Positions 42,438 to 52,001 of a stretch of 64,000 bases of DNA are shown here, in pieces. Positions within the stretch are counted from its first letter, which is position 1; each line of letters starts with the position of its first letter. This DNA is from Mastigias papua (Eukaryota; Cnidaria; Scyphozoa; Rhizostomeae; Mastigiidae). Position numbers and translations under genes: made by a program. The notes under the pieces are model-generated. The model did no database searches, was not told where the DNA came from, and saw only the letters and a program-made list of their open reading frames with translations. The stretch is from positions 4,883,269 through 4,947,268 of the forward strand of contig OZ025267.1 in NCBI GenBank assembly GCA_964019165.1. The letters are read 5' to 3'.

Positions 42438-42577
42438 ATATCTGTTCAAGGTAGTAATAAAGTCCTAATTTAGGGTTATAAGAATATCAGGGAAAGCAGG
42501 GAAAAGTGAGTACAATTTCACTGAAAATATCAGGGAACGTCAGTGAATTTTTCCATTATGAAGTAATGGCAGCCCTA
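42438..42577. mobile_element. Dispersed repeat, interrupted copy (right part)
   Basis: Continues the match to 30007-30126 (tagggttata, tcagggaaa, cactgaaaat) and ends with TGGCAGCCCT, the inverted counterpart of the CAGGGCTGCCA end at 29450. Confidence 0.7.
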
Positions 42578-42599
42578 AGATATGAATACTGGTCACAAA

Positions 42600-43465
42600 T
42601 AATTTAAGATAATGTTTTGGGAACCATGTAGCTGACAGCAGCAGTGGTTACAGATAGAAACTCTGTAGATGTAAAATGAGCAGCAATACATGGAGAGACA
42701 CAGCTCGCTAATAGTTCCTAGGTATTTTTCGTTGCCTCTCGTTTTGCGTAGTACCATGTGTGTGCCCCTTGTACCCCAGCTATCAAAAAAATTAGATGTA
42801 GATTTGGGGCAGGGGGACGCCGAAATTATATTCTTCAATATTGAGTCATAGTGATAATCTTGCATGCTCTTTATCTAGAGGGTTGCAAATTTTGGAATCG
42901 TTTGTTTTACGTACGTGCGCATAGACATCATAGTCATTTATGTCCCATAGTTACTGATCTATCAAATATATGAATCTCTGTATATGCCATTATTAAGGAT
43001 GCTTATGCAAGCTGGTGGCAATATATAGCTTACTCATACACCATAAACCGCATCTTGGCTGTGAGTGAATGATAGTCACTTAAGGACTTGAAGATATTAG
43101 TACACGGGTGGCCGCCAAATTACGGTTTGCGAGTCACATACAGTTCTGATCCTGCGGCTGGAGAGCCAGTTTTGTGAGCGAATTTGCCGTAATCTAGCCT
43201 ATTTCATTTAAATGTAAATTCACAGATATTTTGTAGAGGTTAAGTAGTGCATCACTATGTTGAAAGATGTAACAAAAACCTTAATCTTATTGTATGCGGC
43301 TGCTATCATAGGGAATCTTGGCCGCCCCTGTATTAGGATGTCCCATCTATTAGCTGCTTATAGACCTGGAGTTACCTGATAGTATTTTCATCTGATTCCG
43401 AAAAGCATATTAGAACCGTTATGAATTAGCAAGTCAAGTAGTTTTAATATCATTACTCTTGGTCA
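42600..43465. other. No gene recognised
   Basis: Spacer. The 90-codon - strand frame at 42593-42865 has no features. Confidence 0.45.
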
Positions 43466-43469
43466 GATA

Positions 43470-43640
43470 AGCATGGTTGCCAAATGTTCGACACATCTGG
43501 TCAGGTCTGTTTTCTCCTAAACCAATTGACCAGTCAGCATGCAAAATGGGCCTAAATGTAGCTGTGGAACACATGTGTTAAGAATCCTGCATGATGATTG
43601 GTCAATTAGGTGGGGAGAAAATAGATCTGATCAGACTCTT
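43470..43640. mobile_element. Diverged relative of the 40196-42428 inverted repeats
   Basis: Starts AGCATGGTTGCCAAATGTTC and folds back on itself: CCAATTGACC and TTTCTCCT near the left, complemented by GATTGGTCAATT and GGGGAGAAAATAG near the right. Its middle shares GCCTAAATGTAGCTGTGGA with the long element. The right terminus is eroded. Confidence 0.6.
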
Positions 43641-43699
43641 AAACACACATTTTTATAAAGAACCTTGCACAAGACCTAGTTCTAGAAGTTCCGTATAGC

Positions 43700-45600
43700 T
43701 ACCTATTTTGTCCCCATTTGAGTATCAGAGATTCCTTGATTCTAGCTACTCATTTGGTCCCATGAATCCTGCAAGTTTCAACAAAAATCACTTGCTACAC
43801 GGGTCATACACTATTTATGCGAAACTTGCTTCTTAATTCTCGATTGTTTATAGTGATAAAAGAATTCGAATGTGAAGTCCCTTAGGGATTTTTCCTTTAC
43901 TAGTACAATTTCCATAGGTTTGTTGGCTCTCAACGCATAGGTTCCTTATTACAAAAACGGGTATGCCAACAGTTGTACCTATCAATCACCTGTTAAATGA
44001 TATCTTTACCAGGATGTATGATATTCAGACTAGTAGACAGTGGGGGAGGCGGGGATATTGCCGACCAAATGATTTACTGAGGCTGTGCACATACACTACC
44101 ACTTTTACTCACTGCATAATTGACCTCTACATCCATGCCTCCCTCTCTTACCCATCTCAGTTGCCTACGCTATTGGTTTTATTCTCTAGCTGAAATAATA
44201 CCAGCTAAATGTTTCCTATCATTTAAAATGTCTTTTTTTGTAAAATATATTGACACTGACGTTAGATCTGCATAACTTCATATAATTGACCACAGAAACT
44301 GGAGCGTCAGGTGGACATCTGCAGTTTTGTAATCAATCAATGAATGATAATGATGATAAACAGTCATTTTAGCCAACATGATTCATCTTGTCACACGTCC
44401 ATATTATTTGCAGACACTCAGTTAAATGGATATAGCCGAGAATGAATGCAATCTTAGTTAAGACCCAATCATTATGAACGTTTTGAATGTATTCACAGAT
44501 CCTTCATCAGTATATATGGTTGATCACAGTAGTTAGAATTTGCAAACTATTTGTATCCAGCAAGGGTAGCAGGCCCTAATTCTCAGTATCACTTTCATAT
44601 AGCTTCTGCATGTGTAGTTCACCTAAAAGGGGCGCTGTCGACCTCTCATCCTCACAGAGTACAATCAGGCTAGCATGCGCAGTGTTATTACGCTTCGTAT
44701 GTTTGCGTTCATGGGAAATTTAATGATTAAGATACTCCGTATATTGATTTACACACATGCAAAACCCTGCTGTCACCACATTTGTCCTTTAACTATTCAG
44801 TGCTGATTTGATTTCTAGTTAATCGAACTGCACAGGAATTTGTATAATGGCTTTTTTGATCAATTCATGCCTGCATCTGTTCGCTAATATTTGTTTACGT
44901 AAGAGAAATATTATTAGGCTACTTCTACAACACTGGCGCACTTAAGATAGCTGTATCAGCGAGTAAAATCTATGAACATTTTAGTGGATTTTATATTGAT
45001 GAGATGGTCAATGGCTGTGATTATCAGCGTTCTCGAGGGCGACAATGAGCCCCCGTGCGATGTTGATGATGTTTTTGCGTGGCTAGCGCGATACCTTTTG
45101 TGGTCTACGCAGATTAAACTTGCTGGACTTTATATAATATGAGCAATTATAGCAGAGATAAGCATGATTTTACATCGGTAGAATGCAGATGTTAAAAATG
45201 GACAGTCCTCTTGCCTCTGAGATTATGATTGATCAGGTACATTCATGTGTTTCTAAGTTTCTTCTTTGGTGTATTATTTGGTGTATTGTTAATATAGCTT
45301 GTCATGTCTTGCATCCTTACATCCACAAATTTCATGCTATATATCTTAATCCTACTACCTAACATTCGGGATTGCACTTGATAGAAATACCGACCTTAAA
45401 AGATCTTCCCAGTCACACGACTGAACTGCCATTTTCGGAGAGCTAATATTTTTTCTCTGTAAGTTCTCTCTGTTAGACTGAGAATCGTAATAATTATTAT
45501 GTGCTTCATGCAGGGGTATAGTCTACTTTTTCTAAAATCAATATACTTGAAATTCCCACTTGTTGCTTGTAATAGTGGATACTCTTTCAAGCATTTTATA
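43700..45600. other. No gene recognised
   Basis: Short frames only. The motif at 44480-44512 (AACGTTTTGAA...TTCATCAG) is a weak relative of the hammerhead-like motifs on the - strand. Confidence 0.4.
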
Positions 45601-45639
45601 ATAAAAGTTTCTGTTTTAAAGTGTGCCAGGTGAAACCAC

Positions 45640-45945
45640 CGGACCTTACATCTGTGCTGTGTATGGTTTTTTGCTACGTTTTGTTTTGTTACGTTGCTAT
45701 TTTTCCAATTGCCACGTATTCTATGTTTTGCTATGCTACGCTATTTGTACAAATTCAGTATGCAATGTTTTATCATGCCATCTCATGGTATGTTACATTG
45801 CAATTGTCATGTTTTGTTATGCAATGATTTATGGGCTGTTGCGTTGTGCTATGTTTTATTATGTTATGCTATGTTATGTTTTTTGTGCTGTGTTATGTTA
45901 TGTTATGTCATGTTATGTTACGTTATGGTATGCTTTATGTCGCAT
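45640..45945. repeat. Degenerate (TTATG)n minisatellite
   Basis: Imperfect TTATG/GCTATG units over 300 bp keep three overlapping Cys/Tyr/Val-rich + strand frames open. The apparent hydrophobic peptides are products of the repeat, not a membrane protein. Confidence 0.8.
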
Positions 45946-45949
45946 CCAT

Positions 45950-47020
45950 ATTTTATACTTCCCGCTTGCCTAATGATGTACTGACTTATTCCGTTTTATT
46001 CTGCTTCCAAGGCAGGCTGAAATGAAGCAATTATTGCTCTTTGTTGTTCTTACTGCACTCTTTCGCTATTTTTCACGACATAACTTCTGTATACCAACTA
46101 TGATCCGCTTTTTGTCGTACACTATCGATTTATCCAAATGATATATAAAGCAACTTTCTGTTGTCAACATGATTTGTAGATTTGCAATTCAAATCGGTAT
46201 TTTTTGAACTGTTTAATGTTGCAGGTTGTCATGTCAAGTATCTTTCCATGAATGTCAAGTGTTGGTGAAATAACCTTTCTTCTGAGCGCGCCTAACTTGT
46301 TTTATTGTTAGCAAGCTGTTTGTGGTGCAATGAAATTCACCCTCTTGCATTGAACTCCTTAGACGACGTCATAATCGCACAGGATTATAATATAAAAGTA
46401 ATAAAAGCTTTGATTCATGAATGCCCTAAATCTTGAATAAAAGACGAAGAGGGCCACTAGTATGGAGAACCGTGGGCATACGACCTATGCGACTATACCA
46501 AACACTATTACGACGATGACTTTCCCTCTTATATCAATCATCTTCACAACTGACTTTTTTGTGGGGAAAACTGTTTGAAATTATTGACGTCAATTTTACT
46601 ATAAAGGACATGCTTGAATAATTCATACTGTATTGTTCTTGCTCCGTGATAATACACAGTCCTTTGAAGTCGCTATCTGCTACAGCTGGCTTAAGACTCG
46701 CCATCGAAAAACGCATGTTTTAACTTTCAAGACATCATTAACATGCATAGTCATTTATGAAACAGAGTAATGTTGAAAGTTTCTTTTAGCGTTGAATAAT
46801 ATTATTGAAACGTCGAAAGTAAATTGGGAGTACTCTCTCCGATTAGCACGATAACGAGGCGCAAAGTTTTACGTAATGTTTGCTAGACTTAATCTTGTTG
46901 ATGATAGAGTTATTATATGTGAATGTTCTTACAAGCACGTAATGAATATTACTTTTGTATACTTTAATAGGACAATGTTGCATTTAGGGTAAACTTTAGT
47001 ACCAAGATCGTAACAAAGAA
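45950..47020. other. No exon recognised upstream of the channel gene
   Basis: I looked here for the PAS/N-terminal exons of the ERG-type channel and found none. Probably intron or spacer. Confidence 0.4.
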
Positions 47021-47107
47021 CAGAGACATTTTTTCATCTTGCTGTTTATTTTAACGGCATATTCAGAGACATTTCTTCATCTTGCTGTTTATTTTAGCGA
47101 CATATCC
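47021..47107. repeat. Tandem duplication of 43 bp
   Basis: Two adjacent copies beginning CAGAGACATTT(T/C)TTCATC, starting at 47021 and 47064, with a few differences. The second copy abuts the hammerhead-like motif. Confidence 0.9.
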
Positions 47108-47110
47108 GGA

Positions 47111-47147
47111 GACTAAACGTTTCGACTCAAACGAGAGTCATCATCAG
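47111..47147 (-). ncRNA. Hammerhead-like motif, near-complete core
   Basis: On the - strand: CTGATGA, one extra T, a perfect 5-bp stem II (GACTC/GAGTC, loop TCGTTT), GAAAC, a 5-nt loop GTTTA, then GTC. The short stem III arrangement equals that of the intact ribozyme at 24624-24667. The extra base before stem II and weak stem I pairing make activity doubtful. Confidence 0.5.
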
Positions 47148-47685
47148 TAGTGCATAAACCAGGGAGACATATTGCATTTATTGTCAAGAGTGGCTGGGAC
47201 ATCATTAGCAATTGATTAGTGCATTGATAAGACAGTGATTTTTGTTCTGAGTAACTTGCTTCTATTTAGTACATTATGTGCGGTCACTCAGTTTCATATT
47301 TTGCTAGAACAATTTTTGTTTAGAGTTTCATATATCTAGGCTGCTGTTGACAATTACCATCATATATCTATTTTGCCTTGGGCTTTTACTGGCAATGGTG
47401 TCCGCTGTTAAAAGATAATGTTATTTGCAATCGTTAAAAATAAAATCAGTGCATTATCTTATGCTAAGTTGACCTACCAGATCACTGGTACCCGATGCAG
47501 AAAATTTATTCATATTTTTAACTCGAAATATGTGCCCAGAAGTGAAACTATGTTATCTTGAGAAGGCTCACAAATACATGGCCTACGGTACATTATTTTG
47601 CATTATCTATATTCGCCTGAAATTAATAAGTCATACTTTTCTATAACTTTTCGACAGTGCTTGAATAGACCTCTCTTTATTTCAG

Positions 47686-48102
47686 TCATCGAACTCAAGC
47701 ACCCCGCTGAGGAGAAAGAAGTGCACCTGGATCATACCCCATAACAGCAATAGCAAAATCTTATGGGACTGGTTTGTTCTTATTCTTGTTTTATACACTG
47801 CGGTACAGATACCGTACCAGGCAGCGTTTCCTTCGAAAAATTCCTATGGCAGTAGAGTTAGTGGCGTGCTTCGCTCAGGAAACAGTGCAGTTTTGATAGC
47901 CGGCTACGTTGTTGATGCGTTTTTCTTCCTTGACATATTTGTAAATTTCTTGACATCATACCCAGAATCAGCAACGGAGGAAATTGTCACCAATCATCGC
48001 AGGATTGCGATACATTACCTTAAGACATGGTTCGCAGTGGACTTCATTGCAGTCATACCATTTGACTGGTTTGTCGACGAAATCAGGCCTGAATCGGAGG
48101 AC
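47686..48102 (+). CDS. KCNH2-like (erg): ERG-type channel exon: S1-S3
   Basis: The acceptor CTTTATTTCAG precedes TCA TCG; the exon ends GAG GAC before GTAAGT, phase 0 at both ends. It encodes [20 protein letters not shown] (S1), [18 protein letters not shown] (S2), the [11 protein letters not shown] linker and [14 protein letters not shown] (S3). It aligns to ERG from just before S1 to the S3-S4 turn. Confidence 0.95.
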
Positions 48103-50896
48103 GTAAGTCTTGCCAATATTTCCAATGCGTCATCAATTGTTTTGAAATTCTTTCAGTCCTTATTTCTTAGTTTACTAGGCAGTTATAGCTCCATTCTTCT
48201 TGATAATATTCGAGCTTTAGTTCATGTGCATTTATTCAGATAAGAGAGCAATCTTCCAATTTTATGGCCTATTCTATGCTTTCTCTATTCTTGTCCAATG
48301 TTTTTTCACTCCTACACCTTAACTTTGGCTCTCATATGATCATAAAATGATCAATAGCAGTAAAGGGACCACAAGACCACAATACTGAAAGCATGGCTTC
48401 ACTTAGCAACTTATTACAGCATGCAGAGGTAATACCAAACAGGGTTTTCAGAAGTCTGGAAAACCTAGTAAAGTGAGGGAATTTTGGCTGGTTACGAACT
48501 TTTCCATCTAATTGTATGCTCCTTCATTATTGGTTTATACGCCAAATCATTTCCTTGGTCCCCGAACTGCTATGAGAATTTGAAAAAAGCCAGGTAATTT
48601 TTAAAATTTAATCTAGAAGCCTGGAAAAGTCAGAGAAGTTTTTTCTTGAAAAAGTCCCGAGAACTCTGAACATAGAACTGAACTGGTAAGTATTAAACAC
48701 TAATGAGAGAGCATTTTATTCTTTGGTAGACGTTTCTTCATCGTAAATCAGCGTTTAAAGATTCTGATTTACACAAGTATTGCCGTAATAAATCAAATAT
48801 TGAGCCAGTAGTAGAAAAGGTTGTTGTTTATTTCATATAAGGAGTCCACCACAGTATCTAGGTTTTGCTCTCTCCTCTAGACTGCAACTTTGTTTGGTTT
48901 GCTGAAAAGTGCCCGACTCCTGCGACTGTTTAGAGTTGCCAGAAAGCTTGATCGCTACTCCGAATATGGCGTCGCAGTACTGTTTCTCCTGATGTCCATG
49001 TTCACTCTTATTGCCCATTGGTTAGCATGTATTTGGCACGTGATCGGTGACAAACAGCCAACGTCTAGATCAGGTTGGCTGCAGTTGCAAGCATTGGAAA
49101 CCGGTACACCTATTATTAACGGAACAGTAATGACAGAAAACAGTGCAAAATACGTTGCCTCACTATACTTTGTATTGTCGTCACTGACGAGCGTTGGCTT
49201 TGGCAATGTATCAGCTAATACGGAATATGAGCAGATCTTTATGATCGTTGTCATGCTACTTGGAGGTAATTTTATGTCTATTTCTAAATATTAAAAGCAT
49301 TTCCTTGGCTCCATTCCTGTTTGTGTCTATTTTCAGTACATTATTGATAGATCTATGCCAGCAATGCACTCGGTAGCATTACATAGTTGGAGAAAAAATT
49401 GGCTGAATTTTGATTTATTTTTTAAGTTTTCGAGGTGCATTTGGCATCTAAAGATTTAGTATTATCTCTAATAGCGCAACAGACACTTTCAACATGTCTC
49501 TAGTATTGCGGACAGCGGGCTAGATACCTAACTGGGATATATGTGTAAGTTGCAATATGTGCTAAGGAGCCAAATTATTTTGCGAAAATCATAAGATTTG
49601 CCGATAAAAGGCACGTTTTACCGACAAAATACTTTTACAGGATGTGTGATGTCCCTGACCCTATGACAGGCCTAAAGGAGAGCTTCAACTTGTGGAGAAA
49701 CAGCTCTACAAATATTGCGGATCGATTATGAAGTGAAAGATTTGGATACATTTTAGTTATTGAAACTTGAGTGAGTTTTGTTGGTAGAGATCTTATGATC
49801 ATTAAAGACTCCTCTTTTTACCGGGAATAGGTGAATAACCTATTGCGTTTGTACGACAAAACTTCATGATTGATAAAGAATGTTCCGGTTTTCATGCGAT
49901 AGTGATGTTCTTTTCTTTGTAAATCGAAATGGGTAGTTACCGTAATGACCGAATAACCACCCAGTGTCGAATAACTGCCCCTATCTGAATAAGTGCCCTG
50001 TGGAAGGAACAAAATTTAGCAATAAGCGCCCCTGCGGAATGCGCAGGCGCCTACCTTTGAAACGGTTCTATTTTCGTAAGTGTGCCTGAATCCTGAGCCT
50101 AACACGAAAATAAGCATTCTAATGTAGCTATATAACTATGCTGTTCATTGTATTCAACCTTGAAAGAGAGAGATGAAAATCCCTTCAAAATAAATGAAAA
50201 CAATATTGCTTTGGCTACATCTGAGCTTCTCTTTGTGGACTTGAAGTTGACATTGTAACTGCATAGTATTGTCTTTTAGTCTTGTCATAGTTAACAAGAA
50301 AGGTTTTTAATGGTTGAAAATATTTGTTCTTTTTACCTTTACCGTACAATAGTTAATAAGCGCTCCTGCCGAATAACCGCCCCGGATCGAAGGCGAAAAT
50401 TTGAATAGCGAAAGATACTCTAGCTTGTGCTCAGATCAATAAACTTGTTAGAATAAACTTTCTCGGATTTCAGAAATCCACAATTGAACTTCCTTAAATT
50501 TCTGAGCAGTCGATTTCTTCTGTCGTATACACCTTGTTCTTATAAACAAACATATGTTCCCTGCTTTCAGTTTTTTGCAAATGCAAGCAAAATTATAACT
50601 TTCAGATCTTCTTTTTCAGCACTAATGTATGCTACTGTCTTTGGTAATATGGTCGCTATAGTGCAAAGGTTATACTCAAGAGCCTCTCGATTCCATTCAG
50701 AAATGAACATGATAAAGGAGTTTCTAAGATTTTATAAGATTCCTGAAGACTTACGACGATCAATACAGACGTATGTAAGGCAAGCATGGACATTTACGGA
50801 AGGTGTTGATGTACAAAAGGTAATGTAGCTTTCCATGGCATTTTTCTACAAATTTCCAAGGTTTTGTATACCCAAATACATACATACATACATACA

Positions 50897-50995
<99 letters not shown>

Positions 50996-51830
50996 AATCA
51001 GTAGCTAGCGAGTAACCAGGATTTCTCCTTTTTCGGTGCAAACAGAAAGGTTGTTATAATGCTCAGAAAAACCAGGAGAAAATTAAAATTTGCCACCACC
51101 TGGGATCGAACCAGGGTCTCTCGCATTCCGGGCAAGCGTCGTAACCACTAGACCACAGTTGCTTGTTTTAACTCCCCTGGTTTTTAGCACCTTATGGTCA
51201 CTTTCGGCTTTCGCCTTTATCAAGCAGCTCTAATATATATAATCAGTAGCTAGCGAGTAACCAGGATTTCTCCTTTTTCGGTGCAAACAGAAAGGAGAAT
51301 ATATATATAAGATGAAAATTTGAGAATAAGTTGAGAACTCATATCCATAATACTACAGGATGAGGACAAAATATAATATGGTCCAATGCACATTGAATTA
51401 TATTATACTTATTATTTTGTATTTTCCACTATTATTACATAAATCAAAGCATATTGGATGACATATAATAGGCAAATCAGTTTGCTAGTTTCAGTTACTT
51501 TGAGGAAGAAAGTTGAATAATCTTCTCTTTGTTGCATAAAGCAAAGCACCTAATAGAAACATTCAATAAATCTAGTAAGGACAAGGAAAACAAGTCAGGT
51601 TAAAAAACTAATCTTCTGTTGTCACACATTAATCTCAACTTAATCTCAAATTAGTCACACATTAATCATATATATATATATATATATTTATATAAATATA
51701 TACAAACTAATCCTAAGCCGCATCCACAACGTATATAAATTACATAGAAAGAATAAACTACATATATACTATCCTTTCAGTAAACGTTTTGATTAAAATC
51801 TTCATCAGTACAGAGTACGTAACATGTATA

Positions 51831-51925
<95 letters not shown>

Positions 51926-51927
51926 TA

Positions 51928-52001
<74 letters not shown>

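Noticed and set aside
45621..46025. Cys/Tyr/Val-rich, membrane-like frames
   Set aside because: Produced by a degenerate TTATG minisatellite in three frames at once.
48955..49254. 99-codon - strand frame opposite the channel pore exon
   Set aside because: Antisense shadow of the ERG-type exon, which has clear homology on the + strand.
51092..51162. Functional tRNA gene
   Set aside because: Acceptor-stem mismatches, C instead of U33, and a duplicated repeat context favour a SINE head.
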